Assembly (NCBI GenBank): GCA_019638285.1
Contig: JAHBUB010000010.1
Span: 42,205-106,204, forward strand
DNA: 64,000 nt
Direction of reading: 5' to 3'
Source of the DNA: Cyclobacteriaceae bacterium
GTDB lineage: Bacteria > Bacteroidota > Bacteroidia > Cytophagales > Cyclobacteriaceae
Of the stretch, positions 1 through 9,083 are shown piece by piece. Within the stretch, counting starts at the first letter, position 1; every line of letters starts with the position of its first letter. The notes below the pieces were generated by a model that saw only the letters and a list, made by a program, of their open reading frames with translations, searched no databases and was not told where the DNA came from. A program made the position numbers and the translations under genes.

Positions 1-1889
1 GCAGCAATTTGATTTTCTGCTGGCACCTCCATTTCTTTTGTATCCCAACCTTTTACCAACCGGAATGCATTCCAGATTTTGTTGGAGAAATTTCTTCCCT
101 GCTCACAAAGTTTTTCATCAAACAATAAGTCGTTGCCTGCCGGGGAGCTGAAAAGCATCCCTGTTCTTACACCATCAGCTCCGTACTTTCCAATAAGCTC
201 AAGAGGGTCGGGAGAGTTGCCCAGTGATTTCGACATTTTTCTTCCCTGTTTGTCGCGGACAATTCCTGTCAGATACACATCTTCAAAGGGACGTTCGTCC
301 ATGTACTCATACCCCGCAATGATCATTCGAGCTACCCAGAAAAATAATATCTCAGGAGCAGTGACAAGCACTTGGGTAGGATAGAAGTAATTAAGATCAG
401 CATTGGCATTGCGGTCGACTTTACCTTTTTCATGGTCAAAACTCTTATCATCAAAACCATGAAACACTTCGATGGGCCATAGCCAAGAGGAAGCCCAGGT
501 ATCTAATACATCAGGGTCTTGTTGAAGGTCACTTTCTTTGATGGTTCTTCCTGATTTTTGTGTAGCGAGTGTCACTGCTTCTTCGATTGTTTCAGCAACT
601 ACAAAGTCGTCATCACCCTCTCCATAAAAATAGGCCGGAATGCGATGTCCCCACCAAAGTTGACGTGACACACACCAGTCTCTCACGTTTTCCATCCAAT
701 GGCGATAAGTATTTTTGAACTTAGCCGGATGTAATTTGATATCATCTTTCTCTACTGCTTGATAAGCCTGTTGAGAAATTGCTTTCATCTTCACAAACCA
801 CTGTAAAGAGAGCTTGGGCTCTACCACAGTATTCGTTCTTTCCGAGCGACCGATGCGGGTGATGAATTCCTCTTCTTTGACAAGGTCACCTGATTCTTTC
901 AGGTCTTTTACTATTTGTTTTCTAACGGCAAATCGATCCTGTCCTACAAATTTAGGAATCTCACATTTTTCGTTGAGGGTTCCATTATCATTAATGGTAT
1001 CGATCACAGGCAGGTGGTGCCTTAATCCAATTTCATAGTCATTCACATCATGGGCAGGTGTCACTTTTAAGCAACCTGTTCCAAATTCCTTATCCACATA
1101 ATCATCAGCAATTACTGGGATTTCGCGATGGATGAAAGGCACTACAACTTTTTTGCCGATTAGATTTTTGTACCGTTCATCGGTAGGGTTGACTGCGATG
1201 GCCACATCTCCCATAATGGTTTCGGGGCGTTGCGTGGCAATGATCACCCAGTCGTCTTCGCTGTCCTTCACTTTATACCGCACCGAGTAAAGAATAGACT
1301 TTTCACCATCCTCCTTATAAATTACTTCTTCATTGGATAATGCGGTCTTCGCCTCTACATCCCAATTGATCATTCTTAGTCCACGGTAGATGTATCCTTT
1401 TTTGTGGAGATCTACGAACACCCTGATTACTGCTTTGTAGTAATCTGGATCCATCGTAAAGGAGGTACGCTTCCAGTCACAGGAGGCTCCTAATTTTTTC
1501 AATTGTTCCAGTATAATTCCACCGTATTTTTCTTTCCAGATCCAGGCGTGCTTCAAAAAATCTTCCCGGCTTAAATCAGACTTTTTTATACCTTTTTCTC
1601 GAAGCATTGCTACTACCTTGGCTTCCGTAGCTATAGAAGCATGGTCGGTGCCGGGTACCCAGCAAGCGACTTTGCCCTCCATCCGGGCTTTGCGAATAAG
1701 TACATCCTGAATTGTATTATTGAGCATGTGCCCCATGTGGAGCACTCCAGTAACATTGGGAGGGGGAATAACTATGGAATAGGGTTCTTTATTGGGGTCA
1801 GGTTGGGCATGGAACAAATCGTTTTCATTCCAATAGGTATACCATTTATCTTCAACTGAGGCGGGGTTGTATTTGGTCGGGAGTGACAT
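1..1889 (-). CDS. valS: Valine--tRNA ligase (partial, C-terminus beyond window)
   Basis: Charges tRNA-Val with valine in the cytoplasm. About 629 N-terminal codons lie in the window and the rest runs off the left edge. The start is ATG at 1889 (MSLPTKYNP). The class I HIGH motif appears as HMGH inside [15 protein letters not shown], and KMSKSLGN is encoded near 209-240. PPPNVTG plus the large insertion between the two motifs (editing domain) fit ValS rather than IleS or LeuS. A TAnnTTTG box lies 29 bp upstream. The gene is divergent from the permease at 2059. The identification is secure; only the C-terminal anticodon-binding and tail regions are unseen. Confidence 0.96.
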   Translation of the reverse strand, partial: MSLPTKYNPASVEDKWYTYWNENDLFHAQPDPNKEPYSIVIPPPNVTGVLHMGHMLNNTIQDVLIRKARMEGKVACWVPGTDHASIATEAKVVAMLREKGIKKSDLSREDFLKHAWIWKEKYGGIILEQLKKLGASCDWKRTSFTMDPDYYKAVIRVFVDLHKKGYIYRGLRMINWDVEAKTALSNEEVIYKEDGEKSILYSVRYKVKDSEDDWVIIATQRPETIMGDVAIAVNPTDERYKNLIGKKVVVPFIHREIPVIADDYVDKEFGTGCLKVTPAHDVNDYEIGLRHHLPVIDTINDNGTLNEKCEIPKFVGQDRFAVRKQIVKDLKESGDLVKEEEFITRIGRSERTNTVVEPKLSLQWFVKMKAISQQAYQAVEKDDIKLHPAKFKNTYRHWMENVRDWCVSRQLWWGHRIPAYFYGEGDDDFVVAETIEEAVTLATQKSGRTIKESDLQQDPDVLDTWASSWLWPIEVFHGFDDKSFDHEKGKVDRNANADLNYFYPTQVLVTAPEILFFWVARMIIAGYEYMDERPFEDVYLTGIVRDKQGRKMSKSLGNSPDPLELIGKYGADGVRTGMLFSSPAGNDLLFDEKLCEQGRNFSNKIWNAFRLVKGWDTKEMEVPAENQIA

Positions 1890-1917
1890 TTAAGGAAGCG
1901 ATGGTTAATTTGAGTGG

Positions 1918-1925
1918 CAAAAATA
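1918..1925 (-). promoter_or_regulatory. Putative -7 promoter box for valS
   Basis: Reads TATTTTTG on the minus strand, matching the Bacteroidota sigma-ABfr -7 consensus TAnnTTTG. It ends 29 bp before the valS ATG. No clear -33 TTTG box is visible. Confidence 0.5.
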
Positions 1926-2058
1926 GAAAAATTGGCCCTATTGATAGAGTATTCACTGCGAAATCCAAGATATCAGTCAACTGCATATATTAGCAAACCA
2001 ATTCAATTCAAAGTTGTTATCTGAATGAATTTTAGATGTTTTAAATAGAAATAATGGC

Positions 2059-3189
2059 GTGAACGAGGAATTAGCAAAAACTTCTAAGCTCGAAAGCATA
2101 CAATGGAAACAATTATGGAGCCTGGCTTCTCTTTATGGTTCAATAATTATTGGGTGGATTGCTTACGAGAATTACCAGCCGAAACTTTTGGCTCAGTTTC
2201 AGTTTACGGATTTTAGTTTTTTATTGTATGTGGTTCAGGGTTTTATACTGTTAGTAACACCTATTTATGCAGGGAAATTAGGGGATAAATTTAGGTTTAA
2301 TAATGGCCATCGTCTGCCCATTATTAGCTCAGGGATCAGCTTTGCTGCTATGATTTTTATGGCGCTAGCTTTTACACTTTTTAGCAGCCCGGGGGAAGTG
2401 ATTAAATGGATATTGCCAATCCTTATTGTAGCCTGGCTTGTAGCCATGAGTATATTCACGAGTCCTGCACTCTCTACGCTGGAGTTGTTTACTCCTGTGG
2501 AAAAACTACCGAAAGCGATGGCAGTCTTGACCATAGTTGCTAATTTGATTTATTCGCTTGAACCTGTAATTGTTGATATCATAGATTACTTGGGAGCACC
2601 CGTCACATTTATGGCAGGAGGAATCATTACATTTTTAAGCGGCTATGCTTTAAGAAAAAATTCTTTAGGGTTGTTTAAACTTAATGGTGGCAATGAGGCT
2701 AAACCCATGGCATCATTTCAATTGGATTCGCAACGATCTCAATACCGATCTATTTTTTTTATGGGTATTGTGCTAGGGTTGGCCACCACTATTTTATTCA
2801 ACATCTTTCCCGATATTCTTGAGAAAAGCCTTGGGGCATTACTTAATGGGATGGAGGGTAATATTATTCTGGTATTAGTACTCGTGCTGTCTGCCATTAT
2901 CTCCCTTCCTCTAAGTGCTAAGGTGAGTCAATATGGCCTCCAACAGTCCTTCAATGTGAGTGCCGTAATTTCGTTGCTTACAATGACGTTGATCCTAATC
3001 TTTCCTGCTACCTGGATGGTAGCCATAATGATTCTTATTTTTTCATTTTCGTTTACAGTGCTGTCAGTTAGTTCGTTGCCACTGGCTATTCAAAAAGCGA
3101 ACTACTATGAAAAGGTATTTTGTGTAGGAATATTTTTTAGTGGTGTGGCCCTGCCAGACGGGATAATAGAAGCCGTGCTGGCTTATTAA
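2059..3189 (+). CDS. MFS-like multi-pass membrane transporter
   Basis: A 376-residue very hydrophobic protein with roughly 11-12 membrane segments. A loop near residues 70-85 (YAGKLGDKFRFNNGHR) resembles the MFS motif A (GxLaDrxGrR) between TM2 and TM3 and looks closest to GPH/SLC45-like sugar or cation symporters, so a cytoplasmic-membrane secondary transporter is likely. The substrate cannot be read from the sequence. The start is GTG at 2059; an ATG at 2054 runs straight into TGA (ATG GCG TGA), so it cannot be the start. The gene is monocistronic: divergent from valS and followed by 356 bp before fahA. Confidence 0.65.
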   Translation: MNEELAKTSKLESIQWKQLWSLASLYGSIIIGWIAYENYQPKLLAQFQFTDFSFLLYVVQGFILLVTPIYAGKLGDKFRFNNGHRLPIISSGISFAAMIFMALAFTLFSSPGEVIKWILPILIVAWLVAMSIFTSPALSTLELFTPVEKLPKAMAVLTIVANLIYSLEPVIVDIIDYLGAPVTFMAGGIITFLSGYALRKNSLGLFKLNGGNEAKPMASFQLDSQRSQYRSIFFMGIVLGLATTILFNIFPDILEKSLGALLNGMEGNIILVLVLVLSAIISLPLSAKVSQYGLQQSFNVSAVISLLTMTLILIFPATWMVAIMILIFSFSFTVLSVSSLPLAIQKANYYEKVFCVGIFFSGVALPDGIIEAVLAY

Positions 3190-3545
3190 TTGAATTTCAA
3201 TTTAATTCTCCAATGGGAAAGTGAGTAATGATTCAATATAATGTATCCGATTCGTTTCCCAGAAGGTCTTTTATTATCTTTTGAGAATCATTAGGTACGA
3301 ATGTCATTTGGGTACTTATCAGGGTAATAAAGGCGTAAATGATTAAATCCAAAATAGGCATAGAAATGCATGTTTCGTTCGTAGGGTTATCATGAACAAT
3401 GGAAAATCACCAACCAGGTTTGTATCTTTGCTATTGGGGATTGATTATCATATATAAATTATGAAATGACATCTTCTTTTATGTAAGTAGAATAGGGAAT
3501 CTATCTGGATAGCAAGTTAGGTTTAATAAAAAAAATAAATGTCTG
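3190..3545. other. Intergenic region before fahA
   Basis: 356 bp, A+T-rich, with no convincing ORF or RNA gene. The only recognisable element is the promoter-like box at 3423-3430. If it is used, the fahA leader would be about 110 nt. Confidence 0.6.
3423..3430 (+). promoter_or_regulatory. Putative -7 promoter box for fahA operon
   Basis: TATCTTTG matches TAnnTTTG, about 115 bp upstream of fahA. Confidence 0.4.
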
Positions 3546-4814
3546 ATGAGTAAAGCGAACAATCCAAAATTAAAGAGTTGGGTCGAAGTACCAGCCGGTT
3601 CGGATTTTCCAATTCAAAACCTACCATTTGGGATATTTAAAACACGGTACCTAACAGCGGTGGCCGGTGTGGCCATTGGCAACTATGTACTCGACTTGGT
3701 GTATCTATACGAAAAAGGATTTTTTGATGGTCTTGGGTTGCCGCCTGGAATCTTTAATCAAGAGTATCTCAATTCATTTATTGAATTGGGAAGAAAAAAA
3801 TGTAGCGAAGTAAGAGAACGCATCTCGGAATTACTCCAAATCGATAATGATGAGTTACAGGGTAATATAGCTGCACGTGAGCTCGCTTTGATACCCATGG
3901 AAGAAGTGGAGATGAAGATGCCTATTAAGATACCGAACTATACAGATTTTTATAGCAGTGAAGAGCATGCTACCAACGTGGGTACCATGTTTCGTGATCC
4001 TGAGAATGCACTGTTGCCCAACTGGAAACATTTACCAGTTGGCTATCATGGGCGCGCATCCTCCATTGTGATATCAGGCACTTCCATCTATCGTCCAAAA
4101 GGACAAATAAAACCACCAGATGCAGTGTCTCCAGTTTTTAGCCCTTGTATGAAATTAGATTTTGAACTAGAGATGGCGTTTATTACTTGTGCCAACACTG
4201 AACTGGGGTCATCCATTACTACCGAGGAGGCAGAGAATAATATTTTTGGTATGGTGCTTTTTAATGATTGGTCAGCGAGGGACATCCAAACGTGGGAGTA
4301 TGTTCCGCTTGGCCCATTTCTGGCAAAGAACTTTGCGTCTACCATTTCACCCTGGATTGTTACTATGGATGCATTGGAGCCCTTTAGAGTGGAAGGCCCC
4401 AAACAGTATCCGGAGGTATTGCCTTACCTCGCCTATAAGGGAAAGAAAAATTTTGATATTACTTTGGAGGTAACCCTGGGTGAAGGAAAAGCTAAAACGG
4501 TAATTTCCCGATCAAATTTTAAATACATGTATTGGAACATGTGTCAGCAATTGGCACATCATACGGTAAATGGGTGCAATATTCAGGTGGGTGATTTGTA
4601 CGCGTCAGGGACCATAAGCGGCCCGGACAAAGGATCGTATGGATCTATGTTGGAGATTACCTGGAATGGTAAAAACCCCATTAAACTCAATGATGGTACT
4701 GAAAGAAAATTTATTAATGACGGAGATACAGTCACATTGAGAGGAGTGGCCAAGAAAGATGGAGTAAGAATAGGATTTGGAGATTGCTCAGGAAAAATTT
4801 TACCAGCAAAATAA
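3546..4814 (+). CDS. fahA: Fumarylacetoacetase
   Basis: Hydrolyses fumarylacetoacetate to fumarate and acetoacetate, the last step of tyrosine/homogentisate catabolism (EC 3.7.1.2), in the cytoplasm. It is 422 residues, the usual family length. The N-terminal SH3-like domain covers roughly residues 15-120 and the FAA-hydrolase fold roughly 125-415. Metal and catalytic residues are visible: D134 and H141 in DFYSSEEHATNVG, the FELEMAF acidic pair, and NDWSARDIQ...GPFLAKNF with the catalytic Asp and Lys. The flavin-reductase-like gene follows after 9 bp and is probably co-transcribed. Confidence 0.95.
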   Translation: MSKANNPKLKSWVEVPAGSDFPIQNLPFGIFKTRYLTAVAGVAIGNYVLDLVYLYEKGFFDGLGLPPGIFNQEYLNSFIELGRKKCSEVRERISELLQIDNDELQGNIAARELALIPMEEVEMKMPIKIPNYTDFYSSEEHATNVGTMFRDPENALLPNWKHLPVGYHGRASSIVISGTSIYRPKGQIKPPDAVSPVFSPCMKLDFELEMAFITCANTELGSSITTEEAENNIFGMVLFNDWSARDIQTWEYVPLGPFLAKNFASTISPWIVTMDALEPFRVEGPKQYPEVLPYLAYKGKKNFDITLEVTLGEGKAKTVISRSNFKYMYWNMCQQLAHHTVNGCNIQVGDLYASGTISGPDKGSYGSMLEITWNGKNPIKLNDGTERKFINDGDTVTLRGVAKKDGVRIGFGDCSGKILPAK

Positions 4815-4823
4815 CACAGGCGC

Positions 4824-5678
4824 ATGCTAACCATTGACCCGAAAGAAGTACCCGTACCTAAAATACATGGCTATCTGCTCGGAGCAGTAGCACCAAGACC
4901 CATTGCGTTTGCAAGTACGGTTGATAAAGAAGGGAATGTCAATCTAAGTCCTTTTAGCTTCTTTAATGTTTTCAGTGCCAACCCACCCATCATGATTTTT
5001 TCTCCGGCTCGTAGGGGAAGGGACAACACCACCAAGCATACTTATGAAAATGTGAAAGTCATTCCCGAGGTGGTCATCAACATTGTGAGCTATGCGATGA
5101 TTCAGCAAGCGTCACTAGCAAGTACAGAATATGATCAGGGCGTAAATGAGTTTATAAAGTCTGGATTAACTGCGGTGCCATCACAACGAATAAAGCCACC
5201 AAGAGTAGGAGAGTCACCAGCTTCGTTTGAATGTAAGGTGAATGAAGTCATTGAACTTGGAGAGAATGGGGGGGGCGGTAATTTGATAATTTGTGAAGTC
5301 CTGCTGGCTCATATCAAAGAGGAGATATTGGACAACGAAGGTAAGATTGATCCACAAAAACTTGATGCGGTTGCTAGGATGGGAGGAGACTATTATTGTA
5401 GGGCACATGGTGAAGCCATTTTTAAAGTACCCAAACCGTTGACGACAAAGGGAATAGGAGTGGATCAAATTCCTGCTCCAATCCGAAATAGTAAAATATT
5501 GACAGGTAATGACCTTGGTATTCTTGGCAATGTAGAACAGCTGCCTGCCAAAGGTTCTTTGGATGAGGTAATAGAATATGCCAGCACAGATGAAGTTCAT
5601 GCACAGGCACAGCAATTGCTACACAAAGGCAAAGTGGAGTCTGCATGGAGACTCTTGCTCACTTACCATTATGGATAA
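4824..5678 (+). CDS. Flavin reductase-like (FMN-binding split barrel) protein
   Basis: 284 residues. Residues ~15-200 match the flavin-reductase-like split-barrel family: GAVAPRPIAFAST early, then NLSPFSFFNVFSANPP, the FMN-contact region of this family. The C-terminal ~70 residues are an extra helical tail. Position 9 bp after fahA suggests a role with aromatic amino acid breakdown, for example FMN reduction for an oxygenase, but the partner is not in the window. It ends 14 bp from convergent pdhB with no visible terminator. A run of eight G at 5268-5275 encodes a Gly-rich loop (ENGGGGNLI). Confidence 0.8.
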   Translation: MLTIDPKEVPVPKIHGYLLGAVAPRPIAFASTVDKEGNVNLSPFSFFNVFSANPPIMIFSPARRGRDNTTKHTYENVKVIPEVVINIVSYAMIQQASLASTEYDQGVNEFIKSGLTAVPSQRIKPPRVGESPASFECKVNEVIELGENGGGGNLIICEVLLAHIKEEILDNEGKIDPQKLDAVARMGGDYYCRAHGEAIFKVPKPLTTKGIGVDQIPAPIRNSKILTGNDLGILGNVEQLPAKGSLDEVIEYASTDEVHAQAQQLLHKGKVESAWRLLLTYHYG

Positions 5679-5692
5679 ATAAGGATAAGGTT

Positions 5693-6673
5693 TTAATCCC
5701 TGTACAAAACAGCTTTCACCGCGCGCACACTTCTCTCCACATTAGGCAGAATGGCTTCAATCAAGGTAGGTGCATAGGGTAGCGGAACATCCAAGCTATT
5801 GATTCTATGGATAGGTGCATCCAGGTAATCAAATGCGTGCTTTTGTATGTGATAAGTAATCTCTGAAGAGATAGCAGCCAAAGGCCATGCCTCTTCAATA
5901 ATTACGAGTCTATTCGTTTTCTTTACCGACTCTACCACCGTGGTATAGTCAATAGGGCGAACCGATCTTAGATCGATCACCTCAGCAGAGATACCTTCCT
6001 TTTGCAATTCTTCGGCAGTGCTTAATGCTACCTTCACGAACTTACCAAAAGAGACAATGGTCACGTCTGCTCCTTCCCTCTTGATATCCGCTGAGCCTAT
6101 TGGAATAAGATACTCCTCCGCAGGCACAGGGCCCTTATCAGCATACATCAGCTCAGATTCCATAAAAATAACAGGGTCATTATCCCGGATGGCTGTTTTA
6201 AGCAAGCCCTTGGCATCGTATGGATTGGATGGAATTACAACTTTAAGACCAGGACAGTTGGCATACCAGCTTTCAAAATTTTGAGAATGTTGTGAGCTAA
6301 GCATACCTGCATTACCCGTAGGGCCTCTAAACACCATAGGCACATTAAATTGCCCTCCCGACATGGACATCATCTTTGCCGCTGCGTTCACCACTTGATC
6401 AATGGCTACTAATGAGAAGTTAAAAGTCATGAATTCGATAATAGGACGGGTTCCGTTCATGGCTGCCCCTACACCTACACCTGTAAACCCTAATTCTGAA
6501 ATAGGGGTGTCAATCACACGCTTAGATCCGAATTCAGCTAACATACCTTGGCTTACTTTGTAGGCCCCGTTGTATTCAGCTACCTCTTCACCCATAAGGA
6601 AGACATTTTCATCTCTTCTCATCTCTTCACTCATTGCTTCGCGCAAGGCTTCTCTAAACTGAATTTCTCTCAT
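5693..6673 (-). CDS. pdhB: Pyruvate dehydrogenase E1 component, beta subunit
   Basis: Beta chain of the E1 heterotetramer that decarboxylates pyruvate with thiamine diphosphate and feeds acetyl groups to E2. 326 residues, normal length. Clear family features are MREIQFREALREAMSEEM at the start, GEEVAEYNGAYKVSQGM, and DTPISELGFTGVGVGAAM near residues 55-75; the C-terminal transketolase-like domain begins near residue 190. No E1-alpha or E2 gene is nearby, so the complex is encoded at dispersed loci. A 2-oxoisovalerate E1 beta is the alternative, but the sequence reads as the pyruvate type. Confidence 0.92.
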   Translation of the reverse strand: MREIQFREALREAMSEEMRRDENVFLMGEEVAEYNGAYKVSQGMLAEFGSKRVIDTPISELGFTGVGVGAAMNGTRPIIEFMTFNFSLVAIDQVVNAAAKMMSMSGGQFNVPMVFRGPTGNAGMLSSQHSQNFESWYANCPGLKVVIPSNPYDAKGLLKTAIRDNDPVIFMESELMYADKGPVPAEEYLIPIGSADIKREGADVTIVSFGKFVKVALSTAEELQKEGISAEVIDLRSVRPIDYTTVVESVKKTNRLVIIEEAWPLAAISSEITYHIQKHAFDYLDAPIHRINSLDVPLPYAPTLIEAILPNVERSVRAVKAVLYRD

Positions 6674-6719
6674 GGTGTTTTAAAAAATAAGTTTAATTAC
6701 CTGCTTTTCTCAGGTCGTG

Positions 6720-6727
6720 CAAAGGTA
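6720..6727 (-). promoter_or_regulatory. Putative -7 promoter box for pdhB
   Basis: TACCTTTG on the minus strand, 47 bp upstream of the pdhB ATG. The identical octamer precedes the lipoprotein gene (8644-8651). Confidence 0.5.
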
Positions 6728-6783
6728 GTCATACTGAGTAATTGGATGAAGTGAATGATCGTTTTTTCCATCAAAGGCTGACA

Positions 6784-6820
6784 ATAAAAAAACCCCTCCT
6801 GCAATGCAGAAGGGGTTTCT
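6784..6820 (-). terminator. Intrinsic terminator after the TPR/OmpA lipoprotein gene
   Basis: On the minus strand, AACCCCTTCTGCATTGCAG begins a GC-rich stem that closes with GGAGGGGTT and runs straight into seven T. This is a textbook Rho-independent terminator about 18 bp past the stop at 6838. Confidence 0.92.
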
Positions 6821-6837
6821 GTGGAATTATGTACCTG

Positions 6838-8610
6838 TTACTTCAGCGCGTTTCTAAAAGCGTCAGTAGTAGCAAATGCTGCAAATTCAAGGTCTGTCAA
6901 TGCTTTGTCTTTCAAGCTTGGATCAATTCTTACTGCACTGGTAAGGCTGGCAGCCACACCATCAGCATTTCCAGAACGAGCCGCTGCAACTGCAGCACCG
7001 TAGTAGGCAATGGCCATGTTGCTGTTCTTTCTAGATGCTTCTGCAAAAGAGGTAGAAGCATTAGCAAAGTCCTTATTTAGTAACTGAGCAAGACCTTTAT
7101 TGAACAGGTTAATATCGGTATCCAAAGCTGAAGATTCAGAGCGTACTGCGTCTGCATACTTAGCCATGTAGATTTCACATGCGCCTTTCACACCGTTTAC
7201 ACCGCGAGAAACATCTCCACTTGCGCCATTCAATGCTTTTGAAGCGTGACTAGCCGCTTTGTATGGATTGCCTTGCATCAATGAAACAGAAGCAAGGTTT
7301 GCGTGAACTTCAGGTGTTTCTTTTAGTCTGGCTGCAATTTCTAATTGAGCTGCTGCTTTGCTTGTCATATCGGCAAGTTTAGAGTTGTCTGCAATTGCCA
7401 TAGCAATGTAAACAGCGCCTAAGTTGTTATGTGCATTCCAGTAGCTGCCTTTCTTAGTGGCTGCAGTGTAGATGGCAGCTTTTTCATCAAGTGATGGGGT
7501 AAGTGTAGCTGCATACATCATTTCTTCGAAAGAAAGTGTGTCAGCCTTCATTTGACCTTGAGTGATTTGCTTGGCCAATACTGAAATCTCAGCATCTGTC
7601 TTCTTTTCTTTGATAGTAAGAATCTCGGTTTTAGCAGTTCTCAAACCTGGATATACATCTTTGAATACCTTACGGTAAGTAGGGAGTTTTCTTAACTGTC
7701 TCTCCTGATCTACGAAAGTACCTCCGCTATTCACGATGTTAAGATAAGCAGACTTTTCATCAGAAGTGATTCCGTCATAGGATGCCAAAGCTGTTTTAAA
7801 CTCAGCCCAGTCTTCAACCACTGGCTTAAGGATAAAATTGATGCCATCGGCCATTCCCTGGTAATCGTATTTTTTCATCTGCGCGCGATAGTATTTTTCA
7901 ATAGCAGCGGCACGGTCTTGAGAAAGACGTGTGTTGATGCGCTCAGCACCTTCTGGGGAGTGGGTACCTGTGATGGATACGGTTTTTGTTACGTTTTTAG
8001 AAGCGATAAAAGCATCTAACTGCTTTCCCTTGTCACTTTTAATTTCAGAGGGACGAAGCACTGATCTTCCTTGTTGGAAAATGAAGTCAGGGATGATTAC
8101 AGGAACAATTTCTTCCTGGTTGTTGTACCCATGATTTGCAAATGCAGCATAATAGGAGTTTTGAACCAATTTTGAAGTGGTGATAATGCCTGTAGCAACA
8201 GGCATACGAGGAGTAGTTTTGGTCTTAGCGCCTTTAACGGCTACACCTTCTACTTCTAATGTTCCAGTCTTATAAGCAGGCTGGTAGGGGAAAGAGAAAG
8301 ATTTGGTTGCTTTGGGCTCTTCCGTCTTGGCATTTGGATAGTCCTCCGCCTTGAATGTAATAGGATCCATTGCAACTTCACTGTCACCATATTTATAGAA
8401 GGTGTTCAGGTTATAGGCAGTTCCCTTTTTTAACATTTTGACAGGTAAATTGGCTGCCATTTCAAAGTCAACGGTATCCTTATGAACCTCTAAAGGGTTC
8501 GGAGTGACAGTTAAATTTTGTTTCTTAGACATCTTAATCATGCTAGGAAGCGTACACCCTGTGAAGGATAACGTCCCGATGATCAAGAATGCATACACAA
8601 ATTTTCTCAT
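6838..8610 (-). CDS. OmpA-like / TPR outer-membrane lipoprotein
   Basis: 590 residues from ATG at 8610. This start gives a clean lipoprotein signal, MRKFVYAFLIIGTLSFTGC, with the lipobox Cys at residue 19; the longer frame upstream (from 8646) would bury the signal. The N-terminal half is beta-rich. Near residues 210-245 an OmpA-like stretch (TGTHSPEGAERINTRLSQDRA) is the peptidoglycan-binding type motif. From about residue 380 on, Ala-rich helical repeats fit tetratricopeptide repeats. An envelope structural role (anchoring the outer membrane to peptidoglycan) is inferred. It is a single gene with its own promoter box and strong terminator. Confidence 0.8.
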   Translation of the reverse strand: MRKFVYAFLIIGTLSFTGCTLPSMIKMSKKQNLTVTPNPLEVHKDTVDFEMAANLPVKMLKKGTAYNLNTFYKYGDSEVAMDPITFKAEDYPNAKTEEPKATKSFSFPYQPAYKTGTLEVEGVAVKGAKTKTTPRMPVATGIITTSKLVQNSYYAAFANHGYNNQEEIVPVIIPDFIFQQGRSVLRPSEIKSDKGKQLDAFIASKNVTKTVSITGTHSPEGAERINTRLSQDRAAAIEKYYRAQMKKYDYQGMADGINFILKPVVEDWAEFKTALASYDGITSDEKSAYLNIVNSGGTFVDQERQLRKLPTYRKVFKDVYPGLRTAKTEILTIKEKKTDAEISVLAKQITQGQMKADTLSFEEMMYAATLTPSLDEKAAIYTAATKKGSYWNAHNNLGAVYIAMAIADNSKLADMTSKAAAQLEIAARLKETPEVHANLASVSLMQGNPYKAASHASKALNGASGDVSRGVNGVKGACEIYMAKYADAVRSESSALDTDINLFNKGLAQLLNKDFANASTSFAEASRKNSNMAIAYYGAAVAAARSGNADGVAASLTSAVRIDPSLKDKALTDLEFAAFATTDAFRNALK

Positions 8611-8643
8611 GGATTTTTGTTTAAAGTTTCTACAAGCGAGTTG

Positions 8644-8651
8644 CAAAGGTA
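8644..8651 (-). promoter_or_regulatory. Putative -7 promoter box for the OmpA/TPR lipoprotein
   Basis: TACCTTTG on the minus strand, 34 bp upstream of the ATG at 8610. Its position supports that start over the longer frame beginning at 8646, which would start almost inside the promoter. Confidence 0.55.
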
Positions 8652-8726
8652 TGTTTATCGATATTTTTTTGCAATTATACTCATAAAAATAAGATTTTGG
8701 CCCCTTACAGTAGGGTTTTAACCGCT

Positions 8727-8734
8727 TATATTTG
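8727..8734 (+). promoter_or_regulatory. Putative -7 promoter box for the PspC-domain gene
   Basis: TATATTTG matches TAnnTTTG, 76 bp before the ATG. Confidence 0.4.
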
Positions 8735-8797
8735 TGGATTGTTCTTAATGTCGATAAAAGGCCTTTTACTCAGGTAAATGGTTTGGTTTCAAAAAAA

Positions 8798-8804
8798 AGG
8801 AGGT
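8798..8804 (+). promoter_or_regulatory. Strong Shine-Dalgarno site
   Basis: AGGAGGT preceded by eight A residues, 6 nt before the ATG at 8810 and 9 nt before the ATG at 8813. A perfect anti-SD match is unusual in this phylum, where most genes here show none. Confidence 0.7.
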
Positions 8805-8809
8805 AATTT

Positions 8810-9040
8810 ATGATGGGCGAATTGGTAAAACGAATCCAACATTTTTTCGAAAAGTATGCTTTTGGAGTATGTACCCGGCTGGGAGAGAAACTCGGCATAG
8901 CCACCTCAAGCATTCGATTGTTCTTTATCTATGTTTCTTTTCTCACTTTGGGCTCTCCAATAATTATCTATCTCGTGCTGGCTTTTGTGATGAATATAAG
9001 AAGGCACCTGAGAAGGAGAAGCACTATTTGGGACTATTAG
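8810..9040 (+). CDS. PspC-domain small membrane protein
   Basis: 76 residues. Residues ~18-65 match the PspC fold: FGVCTRLGEKLGIATSSIRLFFIYVSF, then a hydrophobic segment (LGSPIIIYLVLAFVMNI) and a basic tail (RRHLRRRS). PspC-family proteins are inner-membrane stress proteins; the two hydrophobic stretches and positive-inside tail fit a small membrane protein. Two in-frame ATGs (8810, 8813) follow a strong Shine-Dalgarno, and the second has the better spacing. It ends 43 bp from the convergent glycosyltransferase gene. No other psp genes are nearby. Confidence 0.8.
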   Translation: MMGELVKRIQHFFEKYAFGVCTRLGEKLGIATSSIRLFFIYVSFLTLGSPIIIYLVLAFVMNIRRHLRRRSTIWDY

Positions 9041-9083
9041 CCCAAACTTTGTAGGAAAAGAACTGTCATTCTCAAATGACGAT

